Notes: generated by a model from the letters alone, not told the origin. DNA of 64,000 bases from Tianweitania aestuarii (GCF_018457165.1 NZ_JAFMNX010000002.1:496001-560000); one strand, 5' to 3'. Positions 27,246 through 36,582 are shown, counted from the first letter of the stretch. Program-made: numbers and translations.

Positions 27246-27512
27246 GATGATCGATCTGCCTGCACTTGGAACAAGAAGTTGCCAACGAAAGAACATCGCC
27301 GGCACAGCGAAACTGTCTGTCCCGGACATATTCGCCCGCTCCCCCGAACTCAACCCCGCAGGGACGCACCTTTGAGCCGCAAGGGGTCACAAAAACATAC
27401 CGTCAGCGCAGATTGTTGATGAAATTCGGTCAGATAGGGGGCTGCATCACCCATCGCGATCCGCTTGATCATCAATGTCCAACGCAAAACGCTGTAAACC
27501 CCACCTCTTCGC

Positions 27513-27541
27513 TTGACACCCAGCAAGCTGCCGCCCTATAT
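27513..27541 (+). promoter_or_regulatory. Promoter of the tRNA-Met gene
   Basis: TTGACA (27513-27518), 17-base spacer, CTATAT (27536-27541) gives a near-consensus sigma-70 promoter, 54 bases before the tRNA. The stretch 27246-27512 otherwise shows no gene or clear signal. Confidence 0.75.
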
Positions 27542-27595
27542 CCCGCCCGTCTTCGCGGGCAGCGGCCTTATGAACCGCAGCATCAAACCGCGCGT

Positions 27596-27672
27596 GGCGG
27601 AGTAGCTCAGTTGGTTAGAGCAGAGGAATCATAATCCTTGTGTCGGGGGTTCGAATCCCTCCTCCGCTACCA
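27596..27672 (+). tRNA. tRNA-Met (anticodon CAT)
   Basis: The 77-base cloverleaf has acceptor GGCGGAG / CTCCGCT, D arm GCTC...GAGC, anticodon stem GAGGA / TCCTT with loop ATCATAA (anticodon CAT), T arm GGGGG / CCCTC with TTCGAAT, and an encoded CCA. The first base pair is intact, so it is not the initiator tRNA; an elongator Met tRNA is most likely, though a tRNA-Ile decoding AUA also has CAT in DNA. It marks the edge of the accessory region. Confidence 0.93.
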
Positions 27673-27741
27673 CTCCGTTAAGCTAGCAAAAACAAACACT
27701 TAGGCTTGGACAGGGGTTCAGTCGACTGTGTGACATCTCGC

Positions 27742-28024
27742 ATGATTGTACGCGGAGATGTTGTGGCCCGAATTTCCTATCTCATGCGCCGTGAAGGCCG
27801 CTATTACGTACAGGCGCGACTCGCGCCTCACGTGGCGATGGTTGCGGGGCGTTCCCTTTATAGAGCCTCGTTGAGGACCGCCGACTACCGTCAGGCTCGC
27901 CAGCGCCTCGTCGAATGCATGAGTTGGGTGACCCGCATGAACGACACCGTCGACTACGTCAGCCTCTTTCAGAAGAACGTCGGCCAGCTGCAGGTATATC
28001 TCTTTGATGCCTTGCCGAAGAATG
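27742..28024 (+). pseudogene. Truncated phage-type integrase N-terminus next to tRNA-Met
   Basis: The frame begins MIVRGDVVARISYLMRREGRYYVQARL and continues with GRSLYRASLRTADYRQARQRLVE, which matches the N-terminal DUF6538/arm-binding part of tyrosine recombinases (YLMRRNGRYY...SLGTADYREAR). Similarity stops around residue 90, where the sequence runs into the antisense of a transposase fragment; the catalytic domain is absent. Its start 70 bases after the tRNA and its orientation fit an integrase of an element inserted at the tRNA 3' end. The remnant is not functional. Confidence 0.68.
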
Positions 28025-28026
28025 CT

Positions 28027-28194
28027 TCATCGCCCGCCGGAACTACAAGAATTTGCTGCAGAACATGGTTCGTTGCGCAGTTTCGAGTTGAAGCTTTCGC
28101 AGTAGCTCTTTTTACCAGAGGCTTGCCGGCTCGATAAACGCAGTCGTTGCACCGATGGTTGGAGCCATCTTCCGCACGGCCTCGGCGATGAACT
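28027..28194 (-). mobile_element. IS3-family transposase remnant
   Basis: On the minus strand, one frame gives FIAEAVRKMAPTIGATTAFIEP and the next gives KSYCESFNSKLRNE; joined by a frameshift these match the DDE transposase region (TAFIEPGSPWENGYCESFNSKLRDEL) of IS3-family OrfB. Only about 55 codons remain and they are out of frame with one another, so it is a decayed fragment. I found no terminal inverted repeats. The remaining spacer to 28335 shows no gene. Confidence 0.7.
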
Positions 28195-28335
28195 TCGGCT
28201 TATTAACGTAGCAAACATGGGCCGATACGCCGAGCGCGAAAGTCAGGTTCTTGTATCTAACGAGCAGATAGCTGCTCCTACTTTAGTAGATTGTCAGACG
28301 CTCATCCTACTCCTTATCAGCGTAGAACTGTCGTT

Positions 28336-29425
28336 TTAGATAAGTTTACCGCCTCTTGCCTCTTGCACGTGCGGGACGAGGACGATCTTGCCGATGGTCG
28401 CACCCGTTTCCATGGCCATATGCGCTTGGCGGGCGTTTTCGACAGTCAGTCCTGCAAGTGTTTGGTTGCGTGTGGTTTGCAGCGCTCCTTCTGCCAGCAA
28501 CATCCCGAGCTGCGTCAGCACTTGCCCTTGCGTGCTCATATCCGTCGTTTGCATGAGCGCTTTCACGAACACGCCTTCGAATGCGATGCGAAGCGCTTTT
28601 TCGCGCAACGGCATGATATCGAGGCTTTTCGGCTGATCGATAAGGCCGATCGTGCCGAACGGCTTTATGCACTGAATGATCTCGGGCAGGTGAGCCTCTG
28701 TGTGCGACAAGCAGGCGACGAAATCCACGCCCTGATGATCAAGCTTTGCAAGCGCTTTCGACAGCCGCTCACGATGGGAAATCACGTAATGCGCGCCCAT
28801 CTTTTTGCACCAGTGGCCACTTTCCGGCCGAGATGCCGTGGCAATCACGGTCATGTCCGTAAAGGCGCGCAGAAGCTGAATTGCAATGGAGCCAACACCA
28901 CCGGCGCCGTTGATAACCAGAACGCTGCCGTTCTCAGCACCTTCAGGTATCCCCATCCGCTGAAACAAGAGCTCATGGGCGGTGAGCGCCGTCATGGGCA
29001 AGGCTGCCGCATCTACAAAAGAAACAGCATCAGGCAATTTGCCGACGATGCGCTCATCCACAAGCGTGTATTCTGCAAAGGTGCCGGGGCGGTTTACCTG
29101 TCCGGGATGGAACACGCGGTCGCCAAGCTTGAAGCCGGTGACGTCAGCCCCCCAGCCCCACTACCTCGCCCGCCGCTTCAAATCCGAGGATGCGCGGTGC
29201 TTCAGCACTTGCCTTGCCCCCGACGCGCAACTTGACGTCGATGGGATTAACGGCGGTGGCGTGAACCCTGACCAGCAGATCACGTGGACTGGGCTGCGGC
29301 AGGGGCAGGGTGATGGTAACAAGCGCGTCCTGTTCATCGAGGCTGCGCGGCCCAGGGTGACCCACAGCCGTCATTTGCGTCGGCAGGCTTGCTGCAAAGT
29401 GTGGCTGCTTCAAGAGATCATCCAT
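28336..29425 (-). pseudogene. Zinc-binding-type (MDR) alcohol dehydrogenase/quinone reductase, one-base frameshift
   Basis: Two frames form one medium-chain reductase. The N-terminal frame (93 codons, 29425-29144) contains LLVRVHATAVNPIDVKLRVG and RILGFEAAGEVVGLG; the C-terminal frame continues with GDRVFHPGQVNRPGTFAEYTLVDER and the NAD(P) motif INGAGGVGSIAIQLLR. Deleting one base from the C6 run at 29148-29153 restores VGLGADVTGFKLGDRVF and a 362-residue protein. No structural zinc cysteines are seen, as in NADPH:quinone reductases. It may be truly broken or a base-calling error. It lies at the end of the TRAP-CoA operon. Confidence 0.82.
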
Positions 29426-29435
29426 CAGCCGGACC

Positions 29436-30722
29436 TCAATTGATCAGGGACGGTAGGAAGGTGACGATCTGCGGAAACAGGACTAGCAGGGCAAGAACGA
29501 TGAAGTCGCCGACAAGAAAGGCCGAAACGCCCCTGAACCCGTCTTCCACGCGCCCGTTGGCTGCGCCCGCTGCCACGAAAACATTCATTCCGAGTGGCGG
29601 TGTCACAAGCCCCATCTCGGCCGTCTTTGTTACGACCACGCCGAACCAGATCGGTTCGTAGCCGAGCGACTGCACGAGTGGGAACACCAGCGGCAGGGTC
29701 AGGATGATGATGGCGAGTTGGTCGATAAAGAAGCCGAGCACGATGTAGAACAAGAGGATAATCAACAAGATGCCCCAGGGCGGAAGGGGCAGATCGCCGA
29801 CCATGGTGATCAAGGCTTGAGGCACCTGCGTGATTGTAAGGAAATAGCCGAACACCATCGCCCCGATAATGATGGCAAAGATCATGGCAGTCGTGCGCAA
29901 GGTTGCGTCAAAAGCCTCGTAGCCGCCTTTCCAGCGCAAGCCGCCAAATGCCACCGACAGTATCAGGGCGCCGGCCGCACCAACCGCAGCTGCTTCCGTG
30001 GCGGTGATGGCGCCGGAGTAAATCCCACCCAGCACCAGAAACACCAGCACGATCGCCGGCCACACGCGCGGCAGCGTGCTCATCCGCTCCGACCAGCTAT
30101 GCCGCTCGGTTGCAGGCGCGATCTCGGGGTTGCGCTTGACCTTGTAGATGATGGTCAGGATGTAGGCGAGCGTGGTCAGGATACCCGGCAGGATACCGGC
30201 CAGAAACAGCTTGCCGATCGACGTCTCGGTAAGCACGCCATAGATGATCAGCGGCAGGCTCGGCGGGATCATGATCGACAAGGTTCCGCCCACGGCGATG
30301 ACGCCCAGCGAAAAGCTTTCATTGTAGCCGTAGCGGCGCATCTCTGGCATCGAGATGCGAGACATTGCTGCAGCCGCGGCGGTTGATGATCCAGACAAAA
30401 CGGCAAAGCCCACATTGGCGGCGATTGCAGCCAATGCCAAGCCGCCGCGAATATGGCCCATCCACATATAACAGGCGCGATACAGATCGCGCACGATGGT
30501 GCCGCGCGCCAACAACTCCGCCATGAGAATAAACAGCGGCACGGTAGACAAAAGAAAGTTTGCGGAGGACCGATAGGGCGTGGTTTGCAGAATGCCCAGC
30601 ATCGGGCCGAAGCCGACCTGAAGATAGAGCCCGAGCGCGCCGCTGACGGCGAGCGCAAAGGCAATCGGCATGCCGAAAACAATCAGCGCCACCAGAAGAA
30701 CAACGATACCGCCGGCGATCAT
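29436..30722 (-). CDS. TRAP transporter large permease (DctM-like)
   Basis: The 428-residue protein has about 12 membrane helices and typical DctM features: GIVVLLVALIVFGMPIAFALAVSGALGLYL at the start, SSTAAAAAMSRISMPEMRRYGYN, and IMIPPSLPLIIYGVLTETSIGKLF. It carries the substrate across the inner membrane driven by a sodium or proton gradient, with DctQ and DctP encoded upstream. The start overlaps the dctQ stop by four bases. The substrate is probably a carboxylate, judged by the CoA enzymes in the same operon. Confidence 0.93.
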   Translation of the reverse strand: MIAGGIVVLLVALIVFGMPIAFALAVSGALGLYLQVGFGPMLGILQTTPYRSSANFLLSTVPLFILMAELLARGTIVRDLYRACYMWMGHIRGGLALAAIAANVGFAVLSGSSTAAAAAMSRISMPEMRRYGYNESFSLGVIAVGGTLSIMIPPSLPLIIYGVLTETSIGKLFLAGILPGILTTLAYILTIIYKVKRNPEIAPATERHSWSERMSTLPRVWPAIVLVFLVLGGIYSGAITATEAAAVGAAGALILSVAFGGLRWKGGYEAFDATLRTTAMIFAIIIGAMVFGYFLTITQVPQALITMVGDLPLPPWGILLIILLFYIVLGFFIDQLAIIILTLPLVFPLVQSLGYEPIWFGVVVTKTAEMGLVTPPLGMNVFVAAGAANGRVEDGFRGVSAFLVGDFIVLALLVLFPQIVTFLPSLIN

Positions 30723-31240
30723 GACTGGATCCCCTCGGGAGTATGAGAAACCGCAGCCATCGAATGACCGCGGGCGGCATCAAAAGCATCAAGCAGGAGG
30801 CGCAGGGTGAAGACACTCGCGCCAAAGGCGGCGATCAACCAGCTTGGGCCGGTGGGAATGGAAAACACGCCGGTAGTCCAGCGACCGGCCGCGATGTTGT
30901 TGTAGCCAGAGCGGAACGCCATGTAGGCAATGCAGCCGAACACAAACGCGGCGGCGAGAAGGTAAAGAACTTCCAGCACGCGGCGCACGGGCAGCGGCAG
31001 CTTTTCCAGCACCATTTCCACGCGCACATGGCCGCGCCGTCGCTGCGTCTGGGCAAAGCCTAGAAAGACGATCGCTACCATGAGATACAGTTCGCTGACC
31101 TCGTAAACGCCGGAGATGGGCTCGCTGAAGAGATAACGGCCGCCTGAATCTGCGGTTACCAGAAGCATCAAGGAGGCAAGTGCCAGCAGTCCGAACCAAC
31201 CAAAAAGGTTCTCCACAGCGGCTAGAACGCGTCTTACCAT
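30719..31240 (-). CDS. TRAP transporter small permease (DctQ-like)
   Basis: The 173-residue protein has four membrane helices, including LLALASLMLLVTADSGGRYLF and ELYLMVAIVFLGFAQTQRRRGHVRVEMVLEKLP, the usual DctQ pattern. It pairs with the large permease downstream, with which it overlaps by four bases. It follows the binding protein gene after a 62-base gap. Confidence 0.9.
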   Translation of the reverse strand: MVRRVLAAVENLFGWFGLLALASLMLLVTADSGGRYLFSEPISGVYEVSELYLMVAIVFLGFAQTQRRRGHVRVEMVLEKLPLPVRRVLEVLYLLAAAFVFGCIAYMAFRSGYNNIAAGRWTTGVFSIPTGPSWLIAAFGASVFTLRLLLDAFDAARGHSMAAVSHTPEGIQS

Positions 31241-31302
31241 CTTCGTGGCCTTTCAAGCGAGAAGGATCACCGGCCGCACATGCAGCGGCCGGTTGCCAAG
31301 CC

Positions 31303-32325
31303 TTACTGTGTTGCCAGCTCGGTCCAGCGATCGAAGATTTTCTTGCCAGGCTGATTGCGGCCATCGAGATCGCTTACCCAATTGTCCCAGATTGGCTCCA
31401 GTCGTTCCTGCCACTTCTGCAGCTCGGCATCCGAGATCTGGTAATAGCCGCCACCGTTCTGCTTCAAAGCTTCGCCAAACTCGTTATGACGCTCGTTGTC
31501 GGCCTGGATCACCGGCGGCACGACTTCGCGAGCCGTGTCCATCATGATGGTCTGGATGTCTTCAGGCAGTCCCTGCCAGACATCTTCGTTGATTACATAC
31601 AGAACAGGAAAAAGGCCTAGATTGACGTTGTCAGTCGACCATTTCAGCTGTTCCTGGATCTTGTAACCGGCGGCCGTCGGAGTATTGAACAGCGAACCGT
31701 CGATCGTGCCGCGTTGCAGCGCCGGGTACAGATCAGGTGCGGGAATGGCGACAGGCACCGCGCCCAATGCAGCGACGCTTCGCTCCTGGACACCGCCGGA
31801 CGAGCGGATCTTCTTGCCCTTCAAACCGTCCAAGGTCTCGATCTTGTCGCCGCGCAGCATCAGCTGGTAGGGCGCAGTCGCCAGCGTGCGGATCGCGCGC
31901 ACGTTTTGCGGCAGGAGTTCAGCCTCGTTCAGTTCATTGAGCGCCAACTCGTTGAACGCGTCATTGAGCTTCTGCGGATCTGTGATGTTGCCGATCAAGG
32001 GCAATGCAATCACCGTCGATAACGGCAAGCGATCCGACAGATACAAGGGAGCGGCATAAACGATATCGGCCAGGCGGTTTTCAGCCGCGTCCAGGAGATC
32101 CGCCGATTTCGCCAGCTGCTCGGCCGGAAAATAGCTGAACGCTACGCGGCCGTCCGTTCGTTTTGTTACCAGATCAAGCCAGGCCTTGGTGTTGATGGAA
32201 TAAGGGTGCGTTGTTGGAAAGCTGTCGGCCACGCGCAACGTAAACTCCTGCGCTTGCGCGCTGAAGGCAACGAGGGCCATCGGCAACGCCGCAAGGCCAA
32301 GAAACAGGTGCTTCATTTTCATCAA
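31303..32325 (-). CDS. TRAP transporter substrate-binding protein (DctP-like)
   Basis: The 340-residue protein has a signal peptide (to about residue 25, AFSAQAQ) and the DctP fold: FTLRVADSFPTTHPYS, PLIGNITDPQKLNDAFNEL, and LKGKKIRSSGGVQERSVAALGAVPVAIPAPDLYPALQRGTIDGSLFN. The Arg in KKIRSSGG is at the position that usually grips the substrate carboxylate, so an organic acid ligand is likely. It lies between dctQ and the enoyl-CoA hydratase-like gene in one minus-strand operon. Confidence 0.92.
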   Translation of the reverse strand: MMKMKHLFLGLAALPMALVAFSAQAQEFTLRVADSFPTTHPYSINTKAWLDLVTKRTDGRVAFSYFPAEQLAKSADLLDAAENRLADIVYAAPLYLSDRLPLSTVIALPLIGNITDPQKLNDAFNELALNELNEAELLPQNVRAIRTLATAPYQLMLRGDKIETLDGLKGKKIRSSGGVQERSVAALGAVPVAIPAPDLYPALQRGTIDGSLFNTPTAAGYKIQEQLKWSTDNVNLGLFPVLYVINEDVWQGLPEDIQTIMMDTAREVVPPVIQADNERHNEFGEALKQNGGGYYQISDAELQKWQERLEPIWDNWVSDLDGRNQPGKKIFDRWTELATQ

Positions 32326-32347
32326 GGTTTCCTCCCTTTAAATGATT

Positions 32348-33118
32348 TCAGCCGCCTTTTGCCACGAAGCGGCGAACAGCTGCCTTGTGGTCTTCGCCGG
32401 CGGTCACGACGGCGTAGTTCGACGAAATAAGATCGAGATTGGTGCGCAGGTCGTTGCGCATGCCCCCCAGCACGGCGCGCTTGATCATACGCACGGTCTG
32501 GATCGGCGCTTTTGCAATGCGCTGTGCAAGCTTCAGGGTTTCATCCGCAAGCTGCTCGTCGTCAACGACGCGGTTGACCATCCCAATCCGCAAGGCTTCC
32601 TCGGCATCAATGAAATCGCCCGTCCAGAACAGTTCCAGCGCCTTGGCTGTGCCAACCAGGCGCGGCAGGAAATGCGCGCCACCCGCACCTGGCACAAGGC
32701 CGACATTCACGTAGGTTTCGGCAAAACGCGCCGAGCGTGCCGAAACGCGAAGGTCGCACATCAGAGCCATGTCGAGGCCAGCGCCCGTTGCCGCTCCGTT
32801 CAAGGCGGCAATCACCGGCTTGTCCAGATCTTCCAAAGCCAGCGGGATCCGCTCGATGCGCTCAAACAGTTCCGCCTTGCGCTGTGCAGGCTGTTGTTCG
32901 AGGCGCTCTTCCATTTCCACGATGTCGCCGCCCGAACAAAAGGCCTTGCCCTTGCCAGTGACGATCAGGACCTTCACCGCATCATCGGTGCGGGCCGACA
33001 CAAGCGCTTCACGCCATTGGTCGATCATGTCGAAGGTAAAGGCGTTCATCCGTTCCGGGCGGTCGAGCGTGATCGTGCCGATGCCGTTCTCGACGGTGTA
33101 GGTCAGATTGCCGGACAT
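32348..33118 (-). CDS. Enoyl-CoA hydratase/isomerase family protein with altered catalytic residues
   Basis: The 256-residue crotonase-fold protein has the CoA and oxyanion-hole motifs AFCSGGDIVEME and NGAATGAGLDMALMCD, then LVPGAGGAHFLPRLVG. The two glutamates of a standard hydratase correspond to D116 and Y136 here, so simple hydratase chemistry is doubtful. The GLVPGAGGAHFLPRLVG stretch is closer to PaaG-like isomerases. It could be an isomerase, hydrolase or lyase acting on the acyl-CoA made by the upstream CoA transferase. It overlaps the CoA transferase gene by 16 bases. Confidence 0.85.
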   Translation of the reverse strand: MSGNLTYTVENGIGTITLDRPERMNAFTFDMIDQWREALVSARTDDAVKVLIVTGKGKAFCSGGDIVEMEERLEQQPAQRKAELFERIERIPLALEDLDKPVIAALNGAATGAGLDMALMCDLRVSARSARFAETYVNVGLVPGAGGAHFLPRLVGTAKALELFWTGDFIDAEEALRIGMVNRVVDDEQLADETLKLAQRIAKAPIQTVRMIKRAVLGGMRNDLRTNLDLISSNYAVVTAGEDHKAAVRRFVAKGG

Positions 33119-34329
33119 TGCTTTTCCTCCTCCTGATCGGGCGCGAATAGATCGCCCCTCGTGATGCCGACCGAGCGCAGCACCTCCTCCGTGTGCTGGC
33201 CAAGACGGGGCGCATGATGGCGCAGTTCAAAGGCCGAACCGCTGAAGGAAACGGGGCTGCGCACCAGCTTGTAACCGCCCTCGGTTGGATGCTCGGCGGT
33301 GCCGAACAGCCCGACCGCCTGAATATGCGGATCATCGGGCAGATCCTCGAGCGCCAGAACGGGCATGCACGGGATGTTGGCTTCATCGCAAAACGCGACC
33401 CATTCGGCCGTCGTGCGTTTGGGCGCTTCGTCCTCGATCACCTCATACAGGACGTCAATATGCTGGACACGCTCCGACAGCTTGGCAAAGCGGGGATCTG
33501 TCTTCAGGTCATCGCGGCCAACAAAGTCGTAGAAACGATGCCAGTTGCGATCGCTGTAAGGCAGGATGCAGCAGTGGCCGTCAGCCGTGCGAAAAGGTTT
33601 GCGGCGCGGCGACAATATCCGGGCAAAGCCGGGATTGCCGAGCTTGGGCTCGAAGGCAAAGCCACCGAAATGCTCCAGCAACATGAACTCGATGGAGGTT
33701 TCAAACATCGGCACTTCGATGTCCTGTCCGCCGGCGCCGCGCTCGCGGGCAAACAGGGCGCCCATCACCGCATAAGCGATCGCCTGGCCAGCCAGCTTGT
33801 CGCACATCACGGTTGGCGTAAAAGCCGGCGTGCCTGTTATGCGCCCGGCCATGGCAGCAATGCCTGAACCAGCCTGGATAATGTCGTCATAGGCGGCCTT
33901 GTCTGCATAAGGTCCATCGGCCGAAAAGCCGTAAGCGCCGCAAAAGATGATGTCGGGCTTCAAGGAGCGCACGCGTTTGGCACCATAACCAAGCCGCTCG
34001 ATGGAGCCGGGCCGCAGCGCATGAAGAAACACGTCGGCCGTGGCGATCAGCCGGTCAAGCGCATCGCGATCCTCATCCTTGTTGAGGTCAAGCATAACGG
34101 ACCGCTTGTTGCGGTTGAGGTGCAGAAACACGCCGCTCATGCCGGCATTGCGCGAAGGCTGGTAAGCGCGAAGGCTGTCGCCTTCCGGGCTTTCGATCTT
34201 GATGACGTCGGCGCCCATATCTGCCATGATATGGGTTGCAAACGGACCCATGATCACGTTGGTGAGGTCGATCACGCGTATGCCGCTGAGCGGGCCACGA
34301 AATGCGGGTTGGTGGTTTTCTTGGATCAT
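33103..34329 (-). CDS. Family III CoA transferase (CaiB/BaiF type)
   Basis: The 408-residue protein from MIQENHQPAFRGPLSGIRVIDLTNVIMGPFATHIMADMGADVIKIE has the family start motif and the YDDIIQAGSGIAAMAG region with the catalytic Asp (near residue 148). Such enzymes move CoA from a donor such as succinyl-CoA to a carboxylic acid. Here it would activate the acid brought in by the TRAP importer. The in-frame extension to 34458 lies inside the upstream gene and is rejected. Confidence 0.92.
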   Translation of the reverse strand: MIQENHQPAFRGPLSGIRVIDLTNVIMGPFATHIMADMGADVIKIESPEGDSLRAYQPSRNAGMSGVFLHLNRNKRSVMLDLNKDEDRDALDRLIATADVFLHALRPGSIERLGYGAKRVRSLKPDIIFCGAYGFSADGPYADKAAYDDIIQAGSGIAAMAGRITGTPAFTPTVMCDKLAGQAIAYAVMGALFARERGAGGQDIEVPMFETSIEFMLLEHFGGFAFEPKLGNPGFARILSPRRKPFRTADGHCCILPYSDRNWHRFYDFVGRDDLKTDPRFAKLSERVQHIDVLYEVIEDEAPKRTTAEWVAFCDEANIPCMPVLALEDLPDDPHIQAVGLFGTAEHPTEGGYKLVRSPVSFSGSAFELRHHAPRLGQHTEEVLRSVGITRGDLFAPDQEEEKQCPAI

Positions 34330-34340
34330 CGCCTTGCGCC

Positions 34341-35339
34341 TCAGCTGGTCGCAGCAACCAGGCTGGGCCACAGCGCGGCACCGCCGCGCTTGCACACCGC
34401 TTGGCCGATCCATTCCGCCCAGTAAGCGTCCGAGCCGAACTCGTCGCGCCACGACCACAGGCGGCGGGTATAGAAGTGCAGGCTGTGTTCCTGGGTGATT
34501 CCCATTGCGGCGTGAACCTGATGCGTCACCCGCGCCACCAGACTGGCCGCCTCCCCGGTTCGCACCTTGGCAAGGGCCGCACGCACAACGAAATCCTCCT
34601 TGCCCCAGGCCTGTGCCGCGTTGTCCGCGATGGCGCTGGCGGAAGCGACCTGCACAGCGGCGTCGGCCAGCATGTGCTGAACAGCCTGAAAGGCGGCAAT
34701 CGGTCGGCCGAACTGCTTGCGTTCGGTGGCATGTGCAACGCCTAGATCAAGCGCCCGACGCATCGCGCCGCTCATCTGCACGGCACGCAACAAAGCGCCA
34801 ACGGCTGCCAATCCTTCGTCGCCCAGCCACTGCGGCCTTTCCACAGAACGGCCGTCACCTTGCAGATGTAGGGCATCACGCGGTTCCCCAGCAAGGTTGC
34901 GTCCGGCTTCGCCCGTTATTTGGTCGCGCTCGAACACGCGCCAGCCGTTGTTGTTCTCCACCAGAACACGCGAACACGCTTGCCCATACGGCACGCGAGA
35001 TGCCTGACCGGCTTGTCCATGCGCGAGGCTTGCCGGTCCCTCCGATGCTTCGTTCAACAAGGCGGCAACCAACATGGTTTCGCCAAGCGGCAGCGGCACG
35101 GCATAATAGGCAGCCGAACGAATGAGTTCGAAGGCTTGAACAGGATCAAGCGCGATGCCGCCGGCTTCCTCAAGCAACAAGGCGAGCGGCAGCCCCGCTT
35201 CTCCCACCTGCGCCCACAGGGTCGCCTGAAAGTCACCATTGTCGGCGGCGGTCAGCTGGTCGCGTGTCACCGTTCCTTCAAACAAACGCTGCGCTTGTTC
35301 GTTGATGATGCCGGCCATGTCGTTGTCAGCCATGTCCAT
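34341..35339 (-). CDS. Acyl-CoA dehydrogenase, shorter subunit
   Basis: The 332-residue protein has a weakly conserved N-terminal domain and a clear C-terminal ACAD helix bundle (MSGAMRRALDLGVAHATERKQFGRPIAAFQAVQHMLAD, then QVHAAMGITQEHSLHFYTRRLWSWRDEFG). Its length and weak FAD-binding middle part match the smaller partner of heteromeric acyl-CoA dehydrogenases. The longer ACAD is encoded next to it, 28 bases upstream, so an alpha-beta complex is likely. The acyl-CoA substrate is unknown. Confidence 0.86.
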   Translation of the reverse strand: MDMADNDMAGIINEQAQRLFEGTVTRDQLTAADNGDFQATLWAQVGEAGLPLALLLEEAGGIALDPVQAFELIRSAAYYAVPLPLGETMLVAALLNEASEGPASLAHGQAGQASRVPYGQACSRVLVENNNGWRVFERDQITGEAGRNLAGEPRDALHLQGDGRSVERPQWLGDEGLAAVGALLRAVQMSGAMRRALDLGVAHATERKQFGRPIAAFQAVQHMLADAAVQVASASAIADNAAQAWGKEDFVVRAALAKVRTGEAASLVARVTHQVHAAMGITQEHSLHFYTRRLWSWRDEFGSDAYWAEWIGQAVCKRGGAALWPSLVAATS

Positions 35340-35367
35340 GCGGTGCCTCCTTAAATTCTTTCGCCGC

Positions 35368-36531
35368 TCAGCGCAGGCCGAGGCCGCGCGCGATCATGCT
35401 TTTGAGGATTTCGCGCGTGCCTCCACGCAGACTGAAGGACGGCGCGCGCAGCACGGTTTCAGCCAAGGCTCCGACATAACGGTCATCAGACAGGAGCGTC
35501 GGTTCAGTTGGTGCGATCGTGCGGGCGATTTCCGGCAGCGATTGCTCAAAGGTCGTACCCATTTCCTTGACCAGGGCGGCCTGTACCGTCGGCTGCTCGC
35601 CCTTGTCGAGAAGGCCTGCAACAGACACCGACATTCGGCGAAGCGAGGCGAGCTGCGCCACCATCCGGCCGATCGCCTGAGCCTGGCCGCGATCAGGTTC
35701 AGGGCCGATCTCGTCCACCAGCGTTGCCAGCAGCTGGTAATCGGACAGGAAGCGATCAGGCCCGGAGCGCTCGAAAGCCAGCTCGCCGGTTACCATGGTC
35801 CAGCCCTCGCCTTCGTTGCCGACCATCATGTCGTCGGGCACGAAGCAGTTGTCGAAGAAGACTTCGTTGAACTCGTGATTGCCGGCCATGTCGCTGATGC
35901 CGCGCACATCAATGCCGTCGCTGTCGAGAGCGACAATGAACTGGGTCAAGCCGCCATGGCGATCGGGGCCCGCATCGCCGGTGCGCGCCAGCACGATCAT
36001 ATAAGTCACCTGATGTGCGTTGGTGGTCCAGATCTTCTGGCCATCGATGCGCCAGCCACCATCCACCTTGCTTGCTTTCGTGCGCACGGCAGCGAGGTCG
36101 GATCCTGCATTGGGCTCGCTCATGCCGATGCCGAAAAAGCATTCGCCCCGAGCGATGCGCGGCAGGATCTCGTCGCGGGCACGCTGCGAGCCGTGGCGCA
36201 GGATCTGCGGCCCGGATTGGCGGTCGGCGATCCAATGAGCCCCGCATGGCGAGCCGGCGGCGAGCAGTTCTTCCGTTATGACCAGACGGGTGAGCGTTGA
36301 AGCGTCCTTTCCGCCGTACCGTTCTGGCCATGTGACGCCAATGAAGCCCGCCTCGCCTAGGCGACGGCTGAAATCACGGTCGAAGCTGGTCCAGCTGCAG
36401 CGATGCGGCTTGAAGCGGCCGGCGTCCAGCTCGGCTTGAAGGAAAGCACGGATGTCGTGACGGGCTTGTTCTGCCGCAGCTGGCAAAACAACGTTCTGGA
36501 AATCGAATGTTCCCACCGAGGCTCCTCCCAA
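35368..36531 (-). CDS. Acyl-CoA dehydrogenase, full-length subunit
   Basis: The 387-residue flavoenzyme has FGIGMSEPNAGSDLAAVRTKA (FAD/substrate loop), DGQKIWTTNAHQVTYMIVLART and a C-terminal SFSLRGGTREILKSMIARGLGLR, close to actinobacterial and rhizobial FadE proteins working on unusual acyl-CoAs. It introduces a double bond in the acyl-CoA and passes electrons to ETF. It is the first gene of the operon, divergent from the iclR gene. Confidence 0.92.
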   Translation of the reverse strand: MGGASVGTFDFQNVVLPAAAEQARHDIRAFLQAELDAGRFKPHRCSWTSFDRDFSRRLGEAGFIGVTWPERYGGKDASTLTRLVITEELLAAGSPCGAHWIADRQSGPQILRHGSQRARDEILPRIARGECFFGIGMSEPNAGSDLAAVRTKASKVDGGWRIDGQKIWTTNAHQVTYMIVLARTGDAGPDRHGGLTQFIVALDSDGIDVRGISDMAGNHEFNEVFFDNCFVPDDMMVGNEGEGWTMVTGELAFERSGPDRFLSDYQLLATLVDEIGPEPDRGQAQAIGRMVAQLASLRRMSVSVAGLLDKGEQPTVQAALVKEMGTTFEQSLPEIARTIAPTEPTLLSDDRYVGALAETVLRAPSFSLRGGTREILKSMIARGLGLR

Positions 36532-36582
36532 AGTGGTTCATGTCCTAGGAGTAGGCACCGTTGACGAGAGCCGCGCAACATG

